DNA of 44,879 nt, taken from contig CP070748.1 of assembly GCA_020348345.1 (NCBI GenBank), positions 1,171,632 through 1,216,510 of the forward strand. Reading direction: 5' to 3'. The DNA comes from Methanobacteriota archaeon. Lineage in GTDB: Archaea > Thermoplasmatota > Thermoplasmata > UBA10834. A program made the translations under genes and the position numbers. Every line of letters begins with the position of its first letter. Within the stretch, counting starts at the first letter, position 1. Positions 1 to 7,990 of this stretch are shown piece after piece. The notes under the pieces were generated by a model. That model made no database searches, was not told where the DNA came from, and saw nothing but the letters and a program-made list of their open reading frames with translations.

Positions 1-221
1 AACGCTCAGGATCGGTCAAAATGCATCAATCCTGTCAAGTAATCCTCAAGTGAGAACTGAGAGCGTTTACGAGAGGAACCGCAATCACTACTATGCTTCA
101 TATTCGCATTCTGATCATGGACATCCGATTTCGCGTTATTGCCTACCGCGAATTGTTTATATAGCTTCTTTTCAATGCGGATTTGTTGTGCATCGGTGAA
201 TAGCACGGTCAGGACGATTCG

Positions 222-230
222 ATTTTAAAC
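222..230 (+). promoter_or_regulatory. TATA box of the binding-protein gene
   Basis: ATTTTAAAC is centred about 33 nt before the ATG at 259, the usual distance for an archaeal TATA box plus a short leader. An AGGGG run at 246-250 can serve as the ribosome site. The first 220 bases hold no convincing gene. Confidence 0.5.
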
Positions 231-258
231 GAGTTCATCATGCAACAGGGGAAAAGAC

Positions 259-3200
259 ATGGAGATTACGACTTTCCGAACCAAGAGAGCATTGGCCGTC
301 TTGTTGACAGTGGCGATCGCCGTATCAGCGATTCCCATGATCATCGAGGAAGCGCCGATCGTGGAAAACGCGTCCGCACAAGGCGAGGATATCGTCAAAG
401 TGGGCTGGATGGGGGAATTCCAGAATTGGAACCCGCTCAAGGTTGAGATGGTGTCCGACTGGGTAGCGTGCTTCCTGGTGTACAGCTCGTTGTTCCAGTA
501 TGACGAAGATTGGAACGAAATTGAAATGCACCTTGCGACCGACTACTACCAAGTGCCCCATCCGGGCGGCAATATGAGCACTTACATCAACATCACGGAG
601 AACGCCTACTTCAGAAATGGAGATAATCCTGAGGACACATCAGAGCCGCTGACCGCATTCGATGTCGAGTACACGATTGAGCTCATCCAGGCCAACCCAG
701 GAGGGGCATGGGATTATTACTGCTACAACATCACTGGAGTCAACGTCACGGATGATGGCGAGCCATGGGATGACAGCAGAACGGACATGCCATATCAGGT
801 GCGAATAGACACCGAGTACCCGAAAGCAACCCTCATCGACGATCTGCTATGGATTCCGATATTGCCGAAGTTCTGGTGGAGCCAGATTGATCACACTGGA
901 GGAAGAGTTCTTCAGAGCATGCTGCCTGAGGAGTTGATCGGGAGCGGCCCGTTCGTTGTTGACACCACGGAATTGGGTCAATGGTATGAGTTTGCCGCAG
1001 CACCCTCCACCTACCATGGGTCGATTGACTACCCCGAGGAAAGGTCGATTGACATTGACGGCATAATGTACATCATATACACAGAGTCACAGGAGATGGC
1101 CATTGCGATCAACGGCGGGGAGTTGGACGTTGTAGACATGACTGGTTCACCGTACAACATCTGGGAGAGTGTCGGCGCAGGCTCCTCCGTCGATGTGGAA
1201 AGACAGGTCACGAATGAGCTTGGCATTTATGACATAGCCATCAATGCATTGCCAGAGGACTTCGAGACTTCGACGTACCTCACAGATCGAAGCAAGATAC
1301 TGCTCGATCCAGATGTGAGAAAGGCTATAGGTATGACTCTCAACAAACAGGAACTCGTCGATAGCTTCTTTCATGAATTGCCCACAGTAGCTGACACCGT
1401 GCTGAATCCAGGCACTTGGCATGCTGATCTTCCGAATCCGCTTCCGTACGATACGGTTGCGGCCAAGGATCTTCTGATAGCCAAAGGATACTCTGCAGAT
1501 GCGGATTCAGACGGGATACTCGAAGTGACTGAGGATTCCCTTGCCTTCATCGAAGGCTGGGCTGAGGTTGGCGACGAGCTAGAATTCAGACTTCACACCC
1601 CTGATTCCGACCCCGGCTATGGAATTGTTGGAGAAGCTTGGGTCGATTGGGGGAGAGAAGCAGGAATACTGTTTGACTTCGAAGAGCTATCCGAAGGCAT
1701 AATGACCTCCCAGGAATGGTACAAGTGCAATTACGACCTTTGGGTCTGGTCATGGTATTGGGGCCCTGAACCTCTGTCCAACCTTGCCTGCTGGAAGACC
1801 GAGCAGATAAGGGAAGGAGGATACAACTGCGTCGCCCCGATTGACGGAGATGCGTACAGCGAGAATTGGACATGGGTGGACGAGGAGAACAAGGTTGCAC
1901 GTGCGTACTTCGACATCGTGTTCGATGAGGCGATGAGGACCACCGACGTCGAGGAAAGGAAGGAACTTGTCAAGAAGTTGCAGATTATGATCTACGATGA
2001 ATACGTTGAATTCCCGCCGCTGCATCCCAATGGACTCTACGCATGGACAACCGAGAGATTCGTCGGCTGGGGCGACTGGGAGACCCATGTTGCCAGAACT
2101 ATAATATCCGACATGCTCTGGCTTTGGTACGATCTCGAGCCCGTCGGAGGAAATAGGGCACCCGTGTTTGACACCCCACTGTCTCCGTACTACGAAGCTG
2201 AGGTTAACGAGGAGATGACTTTCTCAATAGGTATCTCCGATGCGGAGGGAGACGATATCACAGTCAACTGGAGCTTCGGGGACGGAGCAGAGGAATCGCA
2301 GACCATAAGCGGCGACACGACAACGGAACAGATAGTGACGCAGACACACACGTACACGACTGTGGCGAACGATCTCACGCTGACCGTGACACTGGACGAC
2401 AAACAGCACACATATAAGACGATAGGTACAGCGGAAGTCGATGTACTGACTGAGATAAACGACGGCCCGGTCATCCAATCGATCACCCCGCCTCCTTTCG
2501 CCTATGTGGACGAGGAAGCCACATGGAGCGTCACGGCTAGCGATCACGAGCAGGGTGAGGACGGAGAAGGATTGCTGTTCACATGGACCTGGGGAGATGG
2601 CGAGCATACGACCACACTGTACCAGCCTGTCGACAACGATGAGCTTGTGACGGATGTGAAGACTCACGCTTGGTCTTCGCCAGGCACCTACTATGTCACT
2701 GCTTCAATCTGGGATGGTTTCGATACGCCTGAAAACGATCTGCACAATGTGTCATCGACTCTGACGTTCGAAGTGGATGTGAACACCGCACCCGAAGTGC
2801 CCACCATCGCACCTATCTCGGGTTTGGTCGATACCGCTATCCCATGCGTGGCAGTATCGTCCGACAAGGACCCAGACACCTTGACATTCACCTGGGATTG
2901 GAACGACGGAACATACACTGTGATGACTGTCGACAACTCTGCGAACCCCGGAGCATTGATAAGCTCTGTCGTGGAGCACACTTGGTATTCTGCGGACACC
3001 CACACGGTCACTGTCTATGTCGACGATGGTGAGGTGGACCACAATGTGTCGGCATCTATCGACGCCGAAATACTCGCCTCGGGCCAGGTACCGCCGTCAT
3101 CCATCGCCGTGATTCAGATGCCGTATCCGTGCTCCGTCAACGAGGAACTCGTCCTGAATGTGAGCGCTTATGATGCGAACGGAGACAGCCTCACGGTTAC

Positions 3201-4185
3201 GATGAGCTTCGACGACGAAGGAGACGTTGAGGTTCAGACAATAGATGGCGACACGACAGTCTTGCGGTATCTGGAGTTCACTCGCACGTACACGGCCGAT
3301 GGAACCTACCCGGCCACGGTCTACGTGGACGATGGCACGGACAACGTCTCGGTAGAGTTCGAGATACTAGTCGTCGAGAACGAGCCGCCAGTGGTGACTT
3401 TGCAGTCGCAATACACCTTCTACTACGACGTGGAGAAGCAAATCGCGCCAGTATACTTGAACGATCCGGACAACGACGCGCTTTCAGTCTGGTACGACTG
3501 GGGTGATGGCACGCCTTTGACCAAGGGAGACCCGGATGAAGGACAGGCTGCGGCCCACAAGTACATGGAGATCGGCGAATTCGTTCTGGAGGTTCATGTC
3601 GATGACAGCAAAGGCCACAATGTGAGCGAGACTGCGCCCGTGAAGGTCGAAGACGCGAACCGGAAGCCCAGGATAGTCAGCGTAACGAAATCTCAACCCA
3701 CGGATGAAGTCTTCAGGCCCGGTGACTACGTGCTCTTCGAAGTCGTTGTTAGAGACAAAGAGGGGGACAATGTCACGGTCACAGCGACCTTTGACGACGA
3801 CTCGGACCCAGAGAGCATTGATATACTCGATCTCGCGCCTGACGAGAACAGAACGATAGTGTTCAACCACACCTTCGAAGAGGACAAAAACACTCCGTAC
3901 ATCGTCTTGTTCGTTGTCTCGGACGACCAGAGTCATTACAACATGACATGGAACTCGATGTCGACAACGGTGACGGTTGAGGGCGAAGGCGGAGGACCCA
4001 ATATCGGTCTTCTGGCGGGCATCGGCATTCTTGCCTTGGTTGCGGTGATTGCCGCGTTGATGATGCTGAAGCGGCGGAAGAGTGATTCTTCAGGCGTCGA
4101 GAGCGGCGGCATGGAGGGCATGTCGGAGGCTGAGATCGAGAGCGAGACTCCACCACCAGATGAGCCAGAGCCGCCGGAAGGCTGA
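259..4185 (+). CDS. ABC transporter substrate-binding protein (family 5) with six PKD-like domains and a C-terminal membrane anchor
   Basis: Extracellular solute receptor of a DppA/OppA/NikA-type importer, captured on the outer face of the membrane. An N-terminal signal segment (about residues 10-40, ending near NASAQG) precedes a family-5 binding domain to about residue 620. Six PKD-like beta units follow between about 640 and 1245, each with a WxWGDG-type signature or a degenerate form (WSFGDG, WTWGDG, WDWNDG, MSFDDE, YDWGDG, ATFDDD). One transmembrane helix lies at about 1249-1270, then a basic stop and an acidic cytoplasmic tail. Typical family members have about 550 residues, so half of this protein is an added stalk. 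Many N-x-S/T sites suggest glycosylation. Two permease genes follow on the same strand. The ligand (oligopeptide, nickel or sugar) cannot be told from the sequence. Confidence 0.9.
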   Translation: MEITTFRTKRALAVLLTVAIAVSAIPMIIEEAPIVENASAQGEDIVKVGWMGEFQNWNPLKVEMVSDWVACFLVYSSLFQYDEDWNEIEMHLATDYYQVPHPGGNMSTYINITENAYFRNGDNPEDTSEPLTAFDVEYTIELIQANPGGAWDYYCYNITGVNVTDDGEPWDDSRTDMPYQVRIDTEYPKATLIDDLLWIPILPKFWWSQIDHTGGRVLQSMLPEELIGSGPFVVDTTELGQWYEFAAAPSTYHGSIDYPEERSIDIDGIMYIIYTESQEMAIAINGGELDVVDMTGSPYNIWESVGAGSSVDVERQVTNELGIYDIAINALPEDFETSTYLTDRSKILLDPDVRKAIGMTLNKQELVDSFFHELPTVADTVLNPGTWHADLPNPLPYDTVAAKDLLIAKGYSADADSDGILEVTEDSLAFIEGWAEVGDELEFRLHTPDSDPGYGIVGEAWVDWGREAGILFDFEELSEGIMTSQEWYKCNYDLWVWSWYWGPEPLSNLACWKTEQIREGGYNCVAPIDGDAYSENWTWVDEENKVARAYFDIVFDEAMRTTDVEERKELVKKLQIMIYDEYVEFPPLHPNGLYAWTTERFVGWGDWETHVARTIISDMLWLWYDLEPVGGNRAPVFDTPLSPYYEAEVNEEMTFSIGISDAEGDDITVNWSFGDGAEESQTISGDTTTEQIVTQTHTYTTVANDLTLTVTLDDKQHTYKTIGTAEVDVLTEINDGPVIQSITPPPFAYVDEEATWSVTASDHEQGEDGEGLLFTWTWGDGEHTTTLYQPVDNDELVTDVKTHAWSSPGTYYVTASIWDGFDTPENDLHNVSSTLTFEVDVNTAPEVPTIAPISGLVDTAIPCVAVSSDKDPDTLTFTWDWNDGTYTVMTVDNSANPGALISSVVEHTWYSADTHTVTVYVDDGEVDHNVSASIDAEILASGQVPPSSIAVIQMPYPCSVNEELVLNVSAYDANGDSLTVTMSFDDEGDVEVQTIDGDTTVLRYLEFTRTYTADGTYPATVYVDDGTDNVSVEFEILVVENEPPVVTLQSQYTFYYDVEKQIAPVYLNDPDNDALSVWYDWGDGTPLTKGDPDEGQAAAHKYMEIGEFVLEVHVDDSKGHNVSETAPVKVEDANRKPRIVSVTKSQPTDEVFRPGDYVLFEVVVRDKEGDNVTVTATFDDDSDPESIDILDLAPDENRTIVFNHTFEEDKNTPYIVLFVVSDDQSHYNMTWNSMSTTVTVEGEGGGPNIGLLAGIGILALVAVIAALMMLKRRKSDSSGVESGGMEGMSEAEIESETPPPDEPEPPEG

Positions 4186-4213
4186 CACGCAAAGCGCGAA
4201 GTCGGATCCTTGG

Positions 4214-4237
4214 GAAAGGGGTCCGCTAAACCCTTTC
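4214..4237 (+). terminator. Hairpin between binding-protein and permease genes
   Basis: GAAAGGG (4214-4220) pairs perfectly with CCCTTTC (4231-4237) around a 10-nt loop, starting 29 nt after the binding-protein stop. It could end or stabilise the binding-protein message, which would give more receptor than permease. No long T run follows, so termination is inferred. Confidence 0.4.
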
Positions 4238-4241
4238 ACGC

Positions 4242-4249
4242 ATATATAT
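4242..4249 (+). promoter_or_regulatory. TATA box of the permease genes
   Basis: ATATATAT lies directly after the hairpin and about 75 nt before the permease start. This suggests that the two permease genes have their own promoter and a leader of about 50 nt. Confidence 0.45.
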
Positions 4250-4322
4250 TCCACGCGAGTAGGGCAGAACAACAACCGGCGATAGAATGCGCTGAACAAC
4301 GGGCACATTGGAGGGGCGACGA

Positions 4323-5309
4323 TTGAGGAAATCCTTCAGGCGAATACTAATCAAACGAGTGTTCAACGCCTTCATCACGATAATCCTGATTATGAGCCTC
4401 AACTTCGTCCTCTTCCGAATGGTTCCAGTTGACCCCGCTGCAATCATGATAGAGAAGGACCCTCAAACAACTGCGGCGGCCTATTGGAGGAATGTCGAGC
4501 TGATGGGGTTGAACGATTCCCTGTGGGATCAGTTCGTGAGCTACTTCATTATGACTTTCTCCGGCGACTGGGGAGAATCCTATTCCTTTGAACGACCCGT
4601 GTTCGAGGTCACAAAAGCGGCCATATACTGGACAATGCTTCTAATAGGAGTCAGCACTGCCTTGACCTTCATAATCGGCATGATACTCGGCAAGATCGCC
4701 GCATTACGCAGAGGCAAAGCTACAGACTTGACCATTACCGGGTTCGGCATCTTCTTCTATGGCATGCCGGTCTTCTGGTTCGCTATAATCCTCCTCATCA
4801 TATTCTCAGGGCAGCTCGCGTGGCTTCCTAGCGGACATCGTATGGAACCCGGAACGACGGTGTTCCCTATCTCGCTTGAGAAGATTGTGGACATAATCGA
4901 GCACATGATTCTTCCTGCAGCCACCATGACCATAGGAGCCATCGCAGGCGTCGTCCTGATCATGAGAAACTCGCTGATTGATGTTCTGACGGAAGACTAC
5001 ATAGTCACGAGCTACGCGAAAGGGTTGAGCGAAAGACAGACAATGAAAAGGCACGCCTCACCAAACGCTCGTCTGCCGATTGTCACGACCCTGGCTATGG
5101 ATATGGCGTTCATTTTCGGAGGAGCTTTCCAGGTGGAGGTCGTGTTCAGTTACCAGGGCATAGGGTTGGTCACAATGAATGCAATCTGGAACATGGACTA
5201 CCCCATGCTCCAGTTCATATTCCTGATCGGAGGAGTTGCCGTCGTTTTGGCAAACCTCGTGGCGGACCTCATCCTTGTCAAGTTGGACCCGAGGATTCAG
5301 ATTGTATAG
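4323..5309 (+). CDS. ABC transporter permease, DppB/OppB type
   Basis: First inner-membrane subunit of the peptide/nickel-type importer, forming the translocation channel with the next gene product. It has about six hydrophobic segments, a long external loop after the first, and the cytoplasmic EAA loop with the family motif AKGLSERQTMKRHA followed by LPIV. The TTG at 4323 is preferred: GGAGGGG at 4310-4316 sits 6 nt upstream. A TTG at 4308 is in frame but overlaps that ribosome site. The stop codon abuts the next gene, so the two permeases are co-translated. The length of 328 residues is normal for the family. Confidence 0.9.
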   Translation: MRKSFRRILIKRVFNAFITIILIMSLNFVLFRMVPVDPAAIMIEKDPQTTAAAYWRNVELMGLNDSLWDQFVSYFIMTFSGDWGESYSFERPVFEVTKAAIYWTMLLIGVSTALTFIIGMILGKIAALRRGKATDLTITGFGIFFYGMPVFWFAIILLIIFSGQLAWLPSGHRMEPGTTVFPISLEKIVDIIEHMILPAATMTIGAIAGVVLIMRNSLIDVLTEDYIVTSYAKGLSERQTMKRHASPNARLPIVTTLAMDMAFIFGGAFQVEVVFSYQGIGLVTMNAIWNMDYPMLQFIFLIGGVAVVLANLVADLILVKLDPRIQIV

Positions 5310-5318
5310 GTGGATTCA

Positions 5319-6257
5319 TTGACGCACTTCGAGAAGAGATTAGAAAAATGGACGAGAAAGGCGTTCTCAAGAAACCCCGTGCTATCTGACAAGATGGGGC
5401 TCACCGCGAGAGGAATAGGCAAGACGACAGACCTCTTCCTCGCTACATGGATGGGCAGGGTTGGCATAATCATCATCGTATTCTTCATGGCTATTGCGGC
5501 TTACGCGGATTTGTTCATTCACTACGACAAGTACGAGAACGACCCCGATCAGTTGCTGGAAGATGCCAGCTTGGAACATCTCTTCGGAACAGATCAGATG
5601 GGCAGAGACGTGCTCACGAGAGTGGCAATGGGAACGAAGGCCTCGCTCATCGTGGGATTCGCAGCGATGGCTATATCAATGGGTTTGGGCACCCTCGTCG
5701 GACTCGTATCCGGATACTGGGGAGGCTGGAAGGACGAGGTGATCATGAGGGTCAACGACATGTTTCTCTCGATTCCGTGGCTCGTGCTGATGCTGGTCCT
5801 CGCTGCCATTCTGAATGCGAGGAGCCTCTGGGCGGTCATACTTGTTATTGGAATCACAGGCTGGTCGACTACGGCAAGGATAGTGAGAGCGCAGGTTCTC
5901 ACTCTGAAGGAGAGGCAGTTTGTCGAAAGGGCCAAAGCTATAGGATCAGGGGATCTGCACATTATCAAAAAGCACATATTCCCAAATGTCGTTCCCCTCG
6001 TGTTCGCCAACGCGATTCTGACAATCGCAATATGCATTCTTTCCGAGGCGACTCTGAGCTTCCTCAAGATGGGGCCGAAAGACGTCGAGACTTGGGGCAA
6101 GATCCTAGATGAAGCCTACGAGCAAGGCGCGGCGCTCAGCGGCCCCTACCCGTTCATAGTCATGCCCGGCCTTTGCATCGTCTTCGTCGTGCTCGGATTC
6201 ACTTTCGTAGGATACGCAATGGACGAGGTTCTGAACCCTAAGTTAAGACGGAGATAG
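5319..6257 (+). CDS. ABC transporter permease, DppC/OppC type
   Basis: Second channel subunit of the importer. Family hallmarks are the FGTDQMGRDVLTR segment, the SGYWGGWKDEVIMR stretch, the SIPWLVLML membrane segment and the EAA loop RAKAIGSGDLHIIKKHIFPN. An N-terminal cytoplasmic extension of about 50 residues precedes the first helix, as in DppC. AGGTGG at 5308-5313, overlapping the upstream stop, fits a TTG start at 5319. A GTG at 5310 is the in-frame alternative. No DppD/DppF-type ATPase follows, so the energising subunits must be encoded elsewhere. Confidence 0.9.
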   Translation: MTHFEKRLEKWTRKAFSRNPVLSDKMGLTARGIGKTTDLFLATWMGRVGIIIIVFFMAIAAYADLFIHYDKYENDPDQLLEDASLEHLFGTDQMGRDVLTRVAMGTKASLIVGFAAMAISMGLGTLVGLVSGYWGGWKDEVIMRVNDMFLSIPWLVLMLVLAAILNARSLWAVILVIGITGWSTTARIVRAQVLTLKERQFVERAKAIGSGDLHIIKKHIFPNVVPLVFANAILTIAICILSEATLSFLKMGPKDVETWGKILDEAYEQGAALSGPYPFIVMPGLCIVFVVLGFTFVGYAMDEVLNPKLRRR

Positions 6258-6690
6258 ATCAATCGATTGCTAAATCCATCGACGCTGGATTCATGCGGAG
6301 GCCAAAGAGATGCAGTCGGGTGTGCCCACGAGACAGGGAGGCCTTGACCAGTGAGTGCCTCCAAGCTTGGGCAGTGCACAAAGAGAAGGCAGCTATGAGA
6401 ACGGGTGCGTGCGGTTCGGAGCTGCGAGCGACAGAGACAAAGGCGGACTGCCGCAGGTCAAGATTGGATGAACGATTGACACCGTTTAAGGAACATCCGC
6501 CAGGGTTCTTCTGGTATTGAGCGCACTCGATACACTGCTGCCCTCTCCGGGAATCGCCGGAGCGGAATGCCCTTCAAAGGCATCTGACGGATTTGGAAGC
6601 CCTTTGCAGAATTCAAAGGGCTCTCGTTCGAAACATGTGAAAAGTTCATCAATAGGCGCTTGTTTAGGTATTTCCTGAAGGTGCGTGACC
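6258..6690. other. Gene-free spacer with structured segments
   Basis: About 430 bases without a convincing gene. It contains GCAGCT/AGCTGC arms (6389-6394 and 6420-6425) enclosing GAAC/GTTC, a short ATGCC/GGCAT hairpin (6567-6583) and a perfect 9-bp hairpin at 6598-6622. A segment from 6320 resembles a group II intron 5' end only weakly. ORFs of 75-121 codons here have no recognisable features and partly overlap the nitroreductase gene. Confidence 0.5.
6598..6622. other. Perfect 9-bp stem-loop
   Basis: AGCCCTTTG (6598-6606) and CAAAGGGCT (6614-6622) are perfect complements around a 7-nt loop. It lies about 70 nt before the nitroreductase start and about 340 nt after the permease stop. It may be a transcript 3' end, an RNA structure or a protein-binding dyad; the sequence does not decide. 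Confidence 0.45.
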
Positions 6691-7215
6691 ATGAATGTGA
6701 TCGATGCAATAAGCGCAAGATACTCCGTTCGGGCGTACGATTCGACGCCAGTACCGAAATCTGTTCTGGACAAGATGCTTCTCTCCGCGCGCCTGGCCCC
6801 CTCAGCGATGAACTACCAGCCATGGCACTTCATCATCGTAACGGACAACGATAAGAGGGTCAAGATGTCAAAGGCGCGGTACGCTGGATTTCTGAAAGAG
6901 GCGCCTGTTGTCATTGTTGGCTGCGGCGACACGAAACGAGCGCCGAAATGGCATGTCGTGGATGTTACCATCGCACTTCAGAACATGGTGATGACCGCCA
7001 CGGCAGAAGGTCTCGGAACCTGTTGGATAGGGAGCTTCGACGAGAAGCTGATACGGGACATGCTGAAGATACCGGAACGTTGGGCAATAGTGGCGCTCCT
7101 CGCAGTAGGCTACCCGAGGAAGAAGTTCGACCTTGCGGGCCTTATCGCAAGGTCGAAGTCCCGCAAGGACATGTCATCAATCGTCAGCCATAACGAATTC
7201 GGCGGGGCAAAGTGA
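6691..7215 (+). CDS. Nitroreductase-family FMN oxidoreductase
   Basis: Small flavin enzyme of the NfsB/Nox fold that uses NAD(P)H to reduce nitro compounds, quinones or unknown substrates. The N-terminal ARYSVRAYDS stretch is the FMN phosphate-binding signature. APSAMNYQPWHFI and the later GLGTCWIGSF are family motifs. The 174-residue length fits the short archaeal branch. ATG 6691 is preferred over the GTG at 6685: AAGGTG ends 6 nt before it, and a TATA-like TGTTTAGGTA (6660-6669) lies at leaderless distance. The gene stands alone between a structured spacer and a convergent methyltransferase gene. The natural substrate cannot be read from the sequence. Confidence 0.9.
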   Translation: MNVIDAISARYSVRAYDSTPVPKSVLDKMLLSARLAPSAMNYQPWHFIIVTDNDKRVKMSKARYAGFLKEAPVVIVGCGDTKRAPKWHVVDVTIALQNMVMTATAEGLGTCWIGSFDEKLIRDMLKIPERWAIVALLAVGYPRKKFDLAGLIARSKSRKDMSSIVSHNEFGGAK

Positions 7216-7237
7216 AGCTAGTCGCGAGCTTCCCTCG

Positions 7238-7879
7238 TCAGGGTTTCTTCATAAGTACCCGCATCACATCCCTCTTTCCCGCGACAGTGCCGTAGGCGAC
7301 CCTTCTCATCAGGCCGAGCTCCGTCACAACCTCGAGCTCACGAAACAGCGAAGGAACCTCATCCTCCTGGAAGTAATGAGTGATGATTCCGTCGCCTCGC
7401 CTGAAGGAAAACGCCTCAACCTCCTCACCATTGCCGAATCTGAGATCGCCCCGACCGAACACTTCCACGAATACATGGCCGCCGCTTCTGACCGCTTCGG
7501 AAAGCTGTCGTGCCGCACGAAGACGGTCATCGGACATCAGGTGGGACAATGAGTGCACACACGATACGAGGTCGAACTTTTCCGACACAAATGGGAGCTG
7601 TGTCATATCGCACTCGACAAGATCCACTTCAACCTCCCTATCCCTTTGCTCCCTAAGCTTCACCAGAGCTTCTCGTGAGAGATCGCAGCCCACGACATCG
7701 CTCAAACGCGCAAGCGCTTCGGTCAGCTTGCCGTCGCCGCATCCGGCGTCAAGGATTCGGGAATCCTTCCTAAGGAAGGGGCGCAGGATGTCAATGTCTC
7801 CCGACCCGCCATATTGCAGCCCCCTCTTCGAGTAGAGTCTCTGCCAAGCCTGCCTGGCCACCGCAATTCTGCTTACCAT
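7238..7879 (-). CDS. Class I SAM-dependent methyltransferase
   Basis: Predicted methyltransferase with the Rossmann-fold motif I ILDAGCGDGKLTEAL, an acidic post-I position in VVGCDLS, and motif IV-like FDLVSCVHSLSHL. It resembles the ubiquinone/small-molecule methyltransferase superfamily (Methyltransf_11/25), and the substrate is unknown. The reading frame stays open upstream as far as 8281, but that part overlaps the helicase gene on the other strand. ATG 7879 gives a normal 213-residue enzyme. An ATG at 7921 is possible but sits very close to a TATA-like TTTTAATCC near 7925-7935. The gene is divergent from the helicase. Confidence 0.8.
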   Translation of the reverse strand: MVSRIAVARQAWQRLYSKRGLQYGGSGDIDILRPFLRKDSRILDAGCGDGKLTEALARLSDVVGCDLSREALVKLREQRDREVEVDLVECDMTQLPFVSEKFDLVSCVHSLSHLMSDDRLRAARQLSEAVRSGGHVFVEVFGRGDLRFGNGEEVEAFSFRRGDGIITHYFQEDEVPSLFRELEVVTELGLMRRVAYGTVAGKRDVMRVLMKKP

Positions 7880-7990
7880 TCCTCGTTCCGTCCCTATCGA
7901 TTTATCAAACCAGGATAGCATCACATGGATTAAAATACTACAAGAGGCTAACTCGTCCGGAAAAGCCACCATGAGGGAAGTCTGAGAGCA

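Noticed and set aside
6..206. 66-codon minus-strand ORF near the left edge, with a TATA-like CTATATAAAC at about 155-165
   Set aside because: The TATA-like site lies inside the ORF, the product has no recognisable features, and no start sits at a suitable distance.
2150..3990. Tandem DNA repeats in the PKD region
   Set aside because: The PKD units repeat at protein level only; their DNA has diverged fully.
5447..6112. 221-codon ORF inside the second permease gene
   Set aside because: It is in another frame of a clear DppC-type gene and is composed of charged, low-quality sequence.
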